The position numbers were made by a program, and so were the translations under genes. From contig BOKS01000015.1 of the NCBI GenBank assembly GCA_016861105.1, positions 1 through 64,000 of the forward strand: a stretch of DNA of 64,000 bases, written 5' to 3'. This document shows positions 8,776 to 15,427 of the stretch, in pieces. Source of the stretch: Betaproteobacteria bacterium. Its GTDB lineage: Bacteria; Pseudomonadota; Gammaproteobacteria; Burkholderiales; Casimicrobiaceae. The notes below the pieces were generated by a model. That model did not search any database. It was not told the origin of the DNA and saw only the letters and a list, made by a program, of their open reading frames with translations. Numbering within the stretch: position 1 is the stretch's first letter; each line of letters begins with the position of its first letter.

Positions 8776-9441
8776 CTGAACCTCCCAGTTCGGATCGGTG
8801 CCGAAATCAAATGCAGGAGATGTGCCGGGTAACCCGGCCGTTTGTCGGTCGGCCTCGCATCAATCGCGATCGGTCCTAACCCAACCGCGCGGATCCCGCC
8901 GAGAAGACCCTACCGGGGCGACCGAGGATGGTGTACGGTGGAGTGAATGCCGGTTCGCCTCCGCCATCCCGCTCAGGGTGACGGGGGCATTCCTGGGGGC
9001 ATTCTTTCACGACCTCGGCTCCTACGCCAGGCAGTGTGTAGGTGACCCCCGCCTCCAAGATTCAAAGTCGTAGCGATGCGTGACGTCGGCAGCGTCGCCG
9101 AGAGGCGCTGCATCGCGCCCACGACCTCCCGGGAAACGGGCTCAGCCAGGCGTTGAACGGTCGGTTCTGCCTCAACGTGGGTTTCGCCGGGTCCGCCCAC
9201 ACGCGTACACCGCTGTGAACGGTCGCCGACCTTGTCAGGTGCTTGTCATCGCACCGTGAGTCATTCGACGGTTTGCCAGTGCCCGTCTACGCGACGGCGC
9301 CTCGTCGTCAGCCTCTCGTCGTCGGTGGCTGCGCAGGAGCGTGCGTCGCTGCCGGACATCTTCGCTGGGCGTCGTCTCCGTGCGTTGGGCGACTTGCCGC
9401 CGCCGGGACGTGTCGGCTTTGGCCGCCGTTTCCCGATCTCC
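8776..9441. other. Gene-poor stretch left of the IS3 element
   Basis: No frame here resembles a protein family; the open frames are short and lack ribosome binding sites. It should contain the promoter of the leftward DUF4124-like gene near 8776-8850. At about 8984-9003 there is a tandem GGGGGCATTC repeat of the kind seen near integrase attachment sites. I looked specifically for the missing N-terminal half of the integrase just left of the IS and did not find it in any forward frame. Confidence 0.35.
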
Positions 9442-9480
9442 CCGTAAGCTCCCCCGTCAAGTAGACAGGTCTAAACTGGA
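9442..9480 (+). repeat. IS3 left terminal inverted repeat
   Basis: Begins CCGTAAGCT and shares the GTAGACAG core and ACTGGA with the reverse complement of 10611-10650, with mismatches and one single-base gap. This is the transposase binding end downstream of orfB; the orfB stop lies inside it. Confidence 0.6.
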
Positions 9481-10277
9481 GTTGCCGCAGCGAGCAGTTG
9501 CTCGCGGTAACGCGCTGGCGGCAGGCTTCCCAGCGCGTCGTGCGGTCTGATTTCGTTGTACCGCTCGAGCCATTCCGTGGTGATGTCGCGGACCTCGGCC
9601 AGCGAGTCGAACAGATACGCGCTTAGCACTTCCTCGCGGTAGGTCCGGTTGAACCGCTCGATGTAGGCGTTCTGGTCGGGCTTGCCTGGCTGGATGAAGC
9701 GCAACTCGATGTCCTGTTCCTTGCACCACTTCGTAAAGATGTCGCTGGTCAGTTCCGGTCCGTTGTCGCAACGAATCGCGCTCGGCCGGCCGTGCAGGTC
9801 GATCATCTGGGTGAGGAACGCAGCGACACGCATGGCGGGAATGCTCGTCGCCACGTCGATGCCCAATGCTCCCCGATTGGCTTCGTCGATCACGTTCAAG
9901 GTTCGGAACACCTTGCCGCTGTAGAGCGTGTCGCGCATGAAGTCGAGCGCCCAGACGGCGTTCATCCGCGGCTCCACCACCAACGGCTGGCGCTCCCGCG
10001 TAGGAACCCGGCGCTTCGTCCGGCGGGGCAGATTCAGCCGCAACTGGCAGTACACCCGCCAGGTTCGCTTGTGATTCCAGCCGTAGCCCTGCGCCCGCAG
10101 CCGGTCGTGGCACTTCCAGAAGCCCCAGCGGTGCTCCTCGACCACGATCGCCTGCAATGCCGCGATGACATCCGCGTCCCGCGCCGCCCAATCTATTCCC
10201 GGTTTGTAGTACGCCGCCCGCGATAGCCGGGCTGCTTGGCAAGCGCGGACGATCGGCAGACCGTGCTCTTCGGTCAT
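9471..10277 (-). CDS. IS3 transposase OrfB (DDE integrase core)
   Basis: 268 residues from the first ATG, but the natural product is an OrfAB fusion made by -1 slippage in orfA. An HTH_21-like segment (about 30-90) precedes the retroviral-type integrase core with catalytic D112 (WALDF), D171 (RCDNGPE) and E207 (YIERFN), a D-x35-E spacing typical of IS3. The end reads YNEIRPHDALGSLPPARYRE. All catalytic residues are present and there is no internal stop, so the element may still be active. Confidence 0.85.
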   Translation of the reverse strand: MTEEHGLPIVRACQAARLSRAAYYKPGIDWAARDADVIAALQAIVVEEHRWGFWKCHDRLRAQGYGWNHKRTWRVYCQLRLNLPRRTKRRVPTRERQPLVVEPRMNAVWALDFMRDTLYSGKVFRTLNVIDEANRGALGIDVATSIPAMRVAAFLTQMIDLHGRPSAIRCDNGPELTSDIFTKWCKEQDIELRFIQPGKPDQNAYIERFNRTYREEVLSAYLFDSLAEVRDITTEWLERYNEIRPHDALGSLPPARYREQLLAAATPV

Positions 10278-10309
10278 GATCCGGATCGCCTCCCGCTTGG
10301 CCGACGGCG

Positions 10310-10576
10310 TCAGAGTTTTCGGCTGAGAACGTCCTTGATCGCCGTGTTCTCGAGTGCCAAGTCCGCGTACATCCGCTTCAGCTTGGCGTTCTCGGCCTCG
10401 AGCTCACGCAGTCGCTTCAGCTCTGGGACCCCGGCCCCGGCGTATTTCGACTTCCAGTGGTAGTAGGTTGCGGCGCTGATGCCGTGTTTCCGCGTCAGCT
10501 GCGCCACCGCGACCCCTGCCTCTCCTTCCTTCAGAATCGCGACGATCTGCGACTCGGTGAACCGAGACTTCTTCAT
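10310..10576 (-). CDS. IS3 OrfA (helix-turn-helix, leucine zipper)
   Basis: 88 residues starting MKKSRFTESQIVAILKEGEA, the standard beginning of IS3-family OrfA. An HTH (about 20-45: LTRKHGISAATYYHWKSKY) binds the terminal repeats. A leucine-zipper region (about 50-80) lets OrfA and OrfAB dimerise. It ends with SRKL and a TGA directly after the slippery A-run. It is complete, with no damage seen. Confidence 0.85.
   Translation of the reverse strand: MKKSRFTESQIVAILKEGEAGVAVAQLTRKHGISAATYYHWKSKYAGAGVPELKRLRELEAENAKLKRMYADLALENTAIKDVLSRKL
10313..10321 (-). other. Programmed -1 frameshift site of the IS3 element
   Basis: On the minus strand orfA ends CGA-AAA-CTC-TGA. Slipping back one base in the A-run (10316-10319) moves ribosomes into AAA-ACT-CTG-ACG, read as KTLT…, which continues open into OrfB. 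This explains how the OrfAB transposase is made. Confidence 0.55.
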
Positions 10577-10610
10577 CGGACTTCCCTCCGGCCCAAAATC
10601 CTGCCAGAAA

Positions 10611-10650
10611 AGTCCAGTCTCCGCTGTCTACCGCGAGGGGAAGCTTACGG
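10611..10650 (-). repeat. IS3 right terminal inverted repeat
   Basis: Reverse complement begins CCGTAAGCT and contains GTAGACAG and ACTGGA, matching the left end. It lies upstream of orfA and so probably also holds its promoter. The integrase frame resumes directly after base 10650. Confidence 0.6.
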
Positions 10651-11244
10651 ACTCACTCGGCACAGATGGCGCTGTTTGTGCTCAACACGGGTGCCCGCGA
10701 TGCGGCGGTGTGCTGTTTGCGTTGGGAATGGGAAGTGCGCTCGCCGGAACTGCGCTATTCGATCTTCGTGGTCCCCAAAGACACGGTGATCAATGTCAAA
10801 GGCAAGAGGCGCGGAGCCGTGAAAGGACGCAAGCGGGATCGGGTGTTGGTCTTAAACCGTGTCGCGCAGTCGATTGTCGAGGCACGCCGCGGCAAGCACC
10901 CGACGCACGTCTTTGCGTTCCGCGCTCGTCCTGTCCAGACGATGAGCAACACCGCCTGGCAGAAAGGGCGCCACGAGGCCGGCAAGGAGGATCCTTACCT
11001 CGCCGATCTGCGGGTGCACGATCTCCGGCACACGGTCGGAATGCGACTGCGAGAGGCCAATGTGCGCGAGAACACCGTAGCGGACATTCTCTGGCATGAG
11101 CACAGCAGCATGACCGGGCACTACTCGGTAGCGCAGATCAACGAGCTGGTTGCCGCGCTGGAGCTCATCGCCGACGAGCACGGCAGAGCCAACAAGACGC
11201 TGCAGATGTTGCAGTTGGAAGCGAAGAAACAGGTGGTGGCGTGA
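10651..11244 (+). pseudogene. Tyrosine integrase, C-terminal half, cut by IS3
   Basis: An open frame runs from the IS boundary to TGA 11242-11244 (197 residues) with the catalytic half of a phage integrase: Arg in NTGARD, the HxxR box HDLRHT, the third His in LWHEH, and the Tyr in GHYS. The residues before the first ATG (THSAQ then MALF) continue the family pattern, so the true frame extends to 10651 and is broken there. The N-terminal arm-binding and core-binding domains are missing. The ATG at 10666 could give a fragment, which would not be expected to recombine. Its position next to the tRNA-Arg 3' end is standard for a tRNA-targeting island integrase. Confidence 0.8.
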
Positions 11245-11249
11245 GCCGA

Positions 11250-11268
11250 GTCCCTAAAAAGTCCCTAA
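11250..11268 (+). repeat. Direct repeat GTCCCTAA x2 near the attachment site
   Basis: GTCCCTAA occurs at 11250-11257 and 11261-11268, just after the integrase stop and about 50 bases from the tRNA 3' end. Short direct repeats in this position commonly serve as arm-type binding sites for the integrase or Xis. The role here is inferred from position. Confidence 0.4.
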
Positions 11269-11272
11269 CGCC

Positions 11273-11309
11273 AAGAAAAAAGGGCTAGACCGAATCGATC
11301 TAACCCTTT
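11273..11309 (-). terminator. Rho-independent terminator of tRNA-Arg
   Basis: On the minus strand AAAGGGTTAGA and TCTAGCCCTTT form an 11-base stem (one mismatch) with a 9-base loop, followed by a run of T (11273-11281 read in reverse). It lies 9 bases downstream of the tRNA-Arg 3' end. It can also halt forward transcription leaving the integrase remnant. Confidence 0.7.
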
Positions 11310-11317
11310 GGTTTATC

Positions 11318-11394
11318 TGGCGCGCCCGGCAGGATTTGAACCCACGACCCCCTGGTTCGTAGCCAGGTACTCTATCCAACTGAGCTACGGGCGC
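11318..11394 (-). tRNA. tRNA-Arg (anticodon ACG)
   Basis: 77 bases with encoded CCA. The 7-base acceptor GCGCCCG pairs with CGGGCGC. The anticodon stem CCTGG/CCAGG encloses loop CTACGAA, so the anticodon is ACG (read as ICG). The T arm GTGGGTTCGAATCC is intact. Its 3' end faces the mobile island and is the presumed integration target; the gene was left complete, as usual for integrases that restore the 3' part. I could not find the second copy of the 3' end, which probably lies left of the window. Confidence 0.95.
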
Positions 11395-11405
11395 GAAGCT
11401 TGAAA

Positions 11406-13067
11406 TTATAGCAGCGGCCGCCGCCGCTCGCCATCCTCGGGCCTCGCGTCGGTCCCTTCCGGCCCCGCCTCCGCGTGCCCCGCAGGCGGCCGCGCGCCGG
11501 CACTCGCCGCAGCTTCGCGCGCCTCCAGCGCGGCCTCCTGCGCGTGCAGCCGCTCGTGTTCCGCCGCCGCGTGGGCCTCCGCCTCGCGGTGCAGGCCCCA
11601 CGCCTTGGCGAGCCACGAGAGCCCGATCCAGGCGGCGAGCGCCGCCGCCGGCCACGCAAGCACCGCCGGCCAGAAGGCGCCGACGGCGCCCAACCCGAGC
11701 GCCACCACCGCCATCTTGCCGAGCAGGCCCGCCTCGGCGGGGCCCAGCATGCGGCGGTTGGTCAGCGCCGCGCCCAGCGCGCTGCCGACGCTCACCGCGC
11801 CGGCGGCCGCGCGCCCCGCGCTCCCCGACGGCGCGCGCCGCACGTGCTCGGGCTCGTCGTGCCGGCCGCCGGTGCGCCGCACGCGATTGCCCGCGGTAAG
11901 CACGATCTCGGTAGAGCGTTCGAGATCGGTCTCGAACTGCGCGGCCATCCCGTGCGCGAACGGCTCGTCCTCGATGGCGACGTCGAGCTCGTAGTTGCCG
12001 AGGAAGCTCGCGATGTTGAGGTTGGTCGACCCGATGCGCGACCACAGCGCGTCGGCGACCGCGGTCTTCGCGTGCAGCATCGTGCCGTTCCACTCGAAGA
12101 CGCGCACGCCTTCCTGCAGCAGCGCGCGGTAGCCGGCGCGCGAGAGCACGGACACGGCAGGCAGGTCGCTCGCGCCGGGCACGAGCAGCCGCACGTCGAC
12201 GCCGTCGCGCGCGGCGGCCACCAGCGACTGGACGTAGGGCGCGGTGCCCACGAAGTAGGCGTCGGTCAGCCACAGCCGCTTGCGCGCGATGGCGGCGATC
12301 AGGAGGTCGAGCCGCAGCACGCCCGCTGCGCTCGGCTGCCCGCAGATGACCCGCACGCGGGTGTCACCGACCTTCTGCATCGAAGCGGCCGGCGTGAGCA
12401 GCTCGGACGGGAGGTCGCCCTCGCCGGTCGCCTGCCACACGCGCGCGAACGCGCGCTCGAGGTCGGCGACGGCGGGTCCGCGGATCTCGACGCCGGTGTC
12501 GCGCCACGGCTCGAGGCGCTTCTCGGGACGGCCCAGCCACTTGCCCGAGACGCACAGCCCGGACACGAAGCCGACGCGGCCGTCGATCGCGATCATCTTG
12601 CGGTGGTCGCGCGTGGTCCACCCGAGCGGGCTCGCGAGCTGGAACGGATTGAACGCGGCGACGCGCACGCCCGCGGCGCGCAGCGGTTCCCACAGCGCGT
12701 CCGAGCGGAACGACCCGAGCCAGTCGTAGATCACGTAGACGTGCACGCCGTCCTTGGCGCGCTCGGCGAGCGCGCGCGCGAACTCGCGTCCGACCTCGTC
12801 GTCGTCGACGATGTAGCACTCGAACAGGATCAGGCGCTGGGCGCGACGGATCGCGTCGAGCCACGCCGGGAAGTTCTCGCGCGCGTCGAGCAGCAGCCGC
12901 GCGGCATTCCCCTCGGACGACGGCGCGCCGCTCGCGCGGCCCAGCGCGCGCGCGGCCAGCCCGGCGATGTCGGCATCGAGCGCATCGCGGGACGGACGGA
13001 CGAGCAGCGATCGGGGCACGCGTGAGGCGCCGTGGGGAAGCGACGCGCTACGGTACCATGCACGCAT
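11406..13067 (-). CDS. Phospholipase D family protein (cardiolipin-synthase-like)
   Basis: Up to 553 residues with two PLD boxes: HRKMIAIDG (about residue 155) and HAKTAVAD then GSTN (about 345), both complete HxK(x4)D motifs. Enzymes of this form (ClsB-like) join phospholipids into cardiolipin or hydrolyse phosphodiesters at the inner membrane. After the core there are two hydrophobic helices (about 450-490) and an Ala/Glu-rich tail (to 553), an extension beyond usual ClsB length. The first ATG (13067) overlaps the start of the divergent gene; a GTG at 13019 is a likelier start that leaves room for a promoter. The stop lies 12 bases from the tRNA-Arg 5' end. Confidence 0.8.
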   Translation of the reverse strand: MRAWYRSASLPHGASRVPRSLLVRPSRDALDADIAGLAARALGRASGAPSSEGNAARLLLDARENFPAWLDAIRRAQRLILFECYIVDDDEVGREFARALAERAKDGVHVYVIYDWLGSFRSDALWEPLRAAGVRVAAFNPFQLASPLGWTTRDHRKMIAIDGRVGFVSGLCVSGKWLGRPEKRLEPWRDTGVEIRGPAVADLERAFARVWQATGEGDLPSELLTPAASMQKVGDTRVRVICGQPSAAGVLRLDLLIAAIARKRLWLTDAYFVGTAPYVQSLVAAARDGVDVRLLVPGASDLPAVSVLSRAGYRALLQEGVRVFEWNGTMLHAKTAVADALWSRIGSTNLNIASFLGNYELDVAIEDEPFAHGMAAQFETDLERSTEIVLTAGNRVRRTGGRHDEPEHVRRAPSGSAGRAAAGAVSVGSALGAALTNRRMLGPAEAGLLGKMAVVALGLGAVGAFWPAVLAWPAAALAAWIGLSWLAKAWGLHREAEAHAAAEHERLHAQEAALEAREAAASAGARPPAGHAEAGPEGTDARPEDGERRRPLL

Positions 13068-13692
13068 GAGCGTTCCTCGCGTGCGCCTTCGCTGGATCGT
13101 GGCGTGCGCGCTGCTGGCGCTCGCCGCGTGCGGCCGCGACGCGCGTCACGCACCGATCGCCGAGGGCTCCACGGTGCTGGCGCTCGGCGACAGCCTCACC
13201 TACGGGACCGGCGCGCCGCCGCAGGCGAGCTACCCGGCGGTGCTGGCCGAACTCACGGGCTGGAGGGTCGAGAACGCCGGCGCGCCTGGCGAGACCGCAG
13301 CCGAGATCTGCGCCCGCCTGCCTGCGCTCCTCGACGAGCACCAGCCGGCCCTGGTGCTCGTCCTCGCAGGCGGCAACGACTTCCTGCGGCGGTGGCCCGA
13401 GGCGGGCGTGCGCGAGGCGCTCGCGAACTGCCACGCGCACGCGCGGAACGCCGCCGTCCCGCTCGCGCTGCTGCCGGTCCCGCGGCTCGGGCTGGGCGGG
13501 GTCTCCGACGCGCCGCTGTACGCGGAAGCCGCCGACGCGCTCGACGTGCCGCTCGTCGATGCCGGGCTCGCGGACCTGCTCGCCGACGCGTCGATGCGCG
13601 CCGACGCGGTCCACCTCAACGCCGCGGGCTACCGCGCGATGGCGCGGCGCGTCGCCGCGGGCCTCGCCGACGTCGGACTGCTGCGGCGCTGA
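13066..13692 (+). CDS. SGNH/GDSL-hydrolase lipoprotein (TesA-like)
   Basis: 208 residues. The N-terminus is a lipoprotein signal with lipobox LAAC (Cys about 20), so it is probably anchored in the periplasm. Block I is GDSLTYGTG (nucleophile Ser), block III is GGNDFL (oxyanion Asn), block V is DAVHLNAAGY (catalytic Asp/His). This is the arylesterase/TesA-type SGNH fold acting on esters or thioesters. It stops back to back with hpf (TGATCA at 13690-13695) and diverges from the PLD gene. Confidence 0.85.
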   Translation: MSVPRVRLRWIVACALLALAACGRDARHAPIAEGSTVLALGDSLTYGTGAPPQASYPAVLAELTGWRVENAGAPGETAAEICARLPALLDEHQPALVLVLAGGNDFLRRWPEAGVREALANCHAHARNAAVPLALLPVPRLGLGGVSDAPLYAEAADALDVPLVDAGLADLLADASMRADAVHLNAAGYRAMARRVAAGLADVGLLRR

Positions 13693-14043
13693 TCAGCGCC
13701 CCGTTCCGCCGGCGCCCGCGTGCGCCTTCACCTCGCCGCGCACGATCCGCGTCTGCTCGTCGGTCTCGCGCACCGCAACGTCGAACGCGTCGCGCAGCGC
13801 GACGTAGACGTCCTCGTGGTGCTCGCGCGTGACGACGATCTCGCGACCGGGCACGCGCAGGTCGATGCGCACCGTGAATTCGCGGCCCTGCTGCTGATGG
13901 CGATGGCGCGCGTCGACGGTCACCGCACAGCCGACGATCCTCCGGCCGAGCGCCTCGAGCTTCGCCACCTTCGCCTTGATGCGCTCGGTGAGCGCGGGGG
14001 AAGGCGGCATGTTGCGCAGCGTGATCTGGAGAGGAACTTGCAT
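13693..14043 (-). CDS. hpf: Ribosome hibernation promoting factor (HPF/RaiA family)
   Basis: 116 residues starting MQVPLQITLRNMPPSPALTE, the usual HPF opening. A beta-alpha-beta fold follows, with LEALGRRIVGCAVTVD and VYVALRDAFDVAVRE. HPF binds the 30S subunit at tRNA/mRNA sites and forms inactive 100S ribosomes in stationary phase. It is the short form, slightly long at its tail. In many proteobacteria hpf lies next to rpoN; here it is alone between two unrelated genes. Longer in-frame starts upstream are Arg-rich and unlikely. Confidence 0.8.
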   Translation of the reverse strand: MQVPLQITLRNMPPSPALTERIKAKVAKLEALGRRIVGCAVTVDARHRHQQQGREFTVRIDLRVPGREIVVTREHHEDVYVALRDAFDVAVRETDEQTRIVRGEVKAHAGAGGTGR

Positions 14044-14396
14044 TTGACGTGTCGTCCGTGGTCGGGGCGGCGGTCGCCGCGGCGTCCGGGCACCGGCACG
14101 TCGCACCGCATCGCCCCTTCTTTCCACGATACGCGCGCGCGTGCACGTGGATCGTTGACGGCCGTCAACGCGACGGCACCCGTCGCGAACCGCCGCCGCA
14201 CGGGGAAGCGCCGGCACGAGCCTCCGCAGCCAGGTGCAGCTTCGCCCCGATCGGCGCAAAAGCGGCAAACACCGCGCCGTTGCGCCGATGTCCAACGACC
14301 CGCGACCGCCCCAGGCACCGCCAGCGGGGTTTCTACATGCATATAGGCGACGTCTATGCTGGAATACCCCTACTCTCGTTTGGCCCCGGATCGCCC
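14044..14396. other. Intergenic region between hpf and tetR-like gene
   Basis: Divergent promoter region of 353 bases with no gene I can support. It is GC-rich except for an AT-rich patch at 14330-14375, where the tetR-like promoter and a possible operator lie. Confidence 0.4.
14340..14358. promoter_or_regulatory. Possible operator of the TetR-type gene
   Basis: An imperfect palindrome CATATAG-GCGAC-GTCTATG, symmetric at its four outer bases on each side, lies 38 bases before the tetR-like start. TetR proteins usually repress themselves through such a site. No binding evidence can be read from sequence alone. Confidence 0.25.
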
Positions 14397-15020
14397 ATGG
14401 TTCCTGACACGTCGTCCCGCGTCGCGCCGTCCGAACACGTTGTCACGCACCGGGTTCGCAACCGCGAGGCGACGATCCGCGCCGTGCTGGAATCGGCCCA
14501 GCACCTCTTCGCGACGAAAGGCTACGACCACACGTCGCTGGTGGACATCGCGGCCGACACCGGTCTCTCGCCGCGCGGTGTCATCCTCCACTTCAGCTCG
14601 AAGGCCGACATCGCCGCGGAGCTGATGCTGCGCGAGCTGCGCGAGCGTGCACAGGGCTTCCGCACGGAGGGCGCGGTCCAGACCTGCTGCGCGCGCATCC
14701 TGGCGTTCTTCGCGTGGCTGGCCGAGGGCGACCGGCGCTCGTTCATCAACTTTCCCGCGCTGTGGGCGTTCTCCGCGCGCTGGTCGCAGAAGGTGGAGTC
14801 GACGACGCAGCAGGCGATCGACGAGCTGCTCGTGCCGGTGCGCCGCGCGATCGAGGAGGGCATCGCGGGCGGCGAGCTCCGGCAGGTCGACGTCGCGCTG
14901 GCGTGCGAAGTCCTGTGGATCCAGTACATGGCCGGCCTGCGCCGCGCGGCGATCCACGGCGGACGGCCGGCCGACGCGCTGCCGCGCGTCGAGCGCGCGC
15001 TCTCGCTGTTCGCGCGCTGA
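14397..15020 (+). CDS. TetR-family transcriptional regulator
   Basis: 207 residues. The N-terminal helix-turn-helix (about 18-70) has the TetR pattern: RAVLESAQHLFATKGYDHTS, then VDIAADTGLSPRGVILHF, then SSKADIAAELM. The helical C-terminal half binds an unknown ligand. The ATG at 14397 is used; an ATG at 14337 would add 20 residues but overlaps the presumed operator. No obvious target gene stands next to it; it may regulate itself and distant genes. Confidence 0.8.
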   Translation: MVPDTSSRVAPSEHVVTHRVRNREATIRAVLESAQHLFATKGYDHTSLVDIAADTGLSPRGVILHFSSKADIAAELMLRELRERAQGFRTEGAVQTCCARILAFFAWLAEGDRRSFINFPALWAFSARWSQKVESTTQQAIDELLVPVRRAIEEGIAGGELRQVDVALACEVLWIQYMAGLRRAAIHGGRPADALPRVERALSLFAR

Positions 15021-15065
15021 TCTTCGGCCGCCCGGCCCGCGGTGGCGTCGCGTCCACCGCCCCGG

Positions 15066-15071
15066 TACAAT
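15066..15071 (+). promoter_or_regulatory. -10 box (TACAAT) before tRNA-Ser
   Basis: TACAAT in otherwise GC-rich sequence, 69 bases before the mature tRNA 5' end. No good -35 is visible. The same box recurs before other genes in this window. Confidence 0.35.
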
Positions 15072-15139
15072 CCAACGCTTGCCCTGCGGCTGCCGCTGCG
15101 GCGGCCGGCGACGGCAAGTCCGGCCCAGCGCCGGGATCC

Positions 15140-15233
15140 GGAGACGTGGCCGAGAGGTCGAAGGCACTCCCCTGCTAAGGGAGCATACGGGCTAAAACCT
15201 GTATCGAGGGTTCGAATCCCTCCGTCTCCGCCA
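15140..15233 (+). tRNA. tRNA-Ser (anticodon GCT)
   Basis: 94 bases with encoded CCA and a long variable arm, as in class II serine tRNAs. Acceptor GGAGACG pairs with CGTCTCC. The anticodon loop CTGCTAA between CTCCC and GGGAG gives anticodon GCT, reading AGC/AGU. The T arm AGGGTTCGAATCCCT is intact. There is no sign of an integrated element at its 3' end. Confidence 0.95.
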
Positions 15234-15427
15234 CCCTTCACGTTGCACGACCCGCTCCCCTCGGCGAGTCTCGCGTCGGCGTCCATCCTGCCCGCGCGCC
15301 TGTCGGCGTGCCGCCCCTCGCGGGCGCCCACGACCGCACCCCCACGGGCGGCGACGCCGCCCCGCGACCCGGTTCGCATCGCGCGACGCCGGGCCAGCGC
15401 TGCGCGGTGCCGCGAAGGGACGATCCG

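Larger units (their letters stand above)
9442..10650 (-). mobile_element. IS3-family insertion sequence, complete
   Basis: A 1,209-base element bounded by imperfect inverted repeats beginning CCGTAAGCT and carrying orfA and orfB overlapping by -1 frameshift, the standard IS3 layout. The right boundary is set twice: by the repeat end at 10650 and by an integrase reading frame that resumes at 10651. No obvious target-site duplication is seen (left flank …GATCTC, right flank ACTCAC…), which suggests that a deletion or recombination occurred after insertion. Confidence 0.8.

Noticed and set aside
9200..9441. Search for the missing integrase N-terminus left of the IS
   Set aside because: All three forward frames were read; none shows the arm-binding or core-binding pattern.
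11475..13025. 516-codon plus-strand frame
   Set aside because: Antisense to the PLD gene with both HKD motifs; the frame itself is Arg-rich with no domain.
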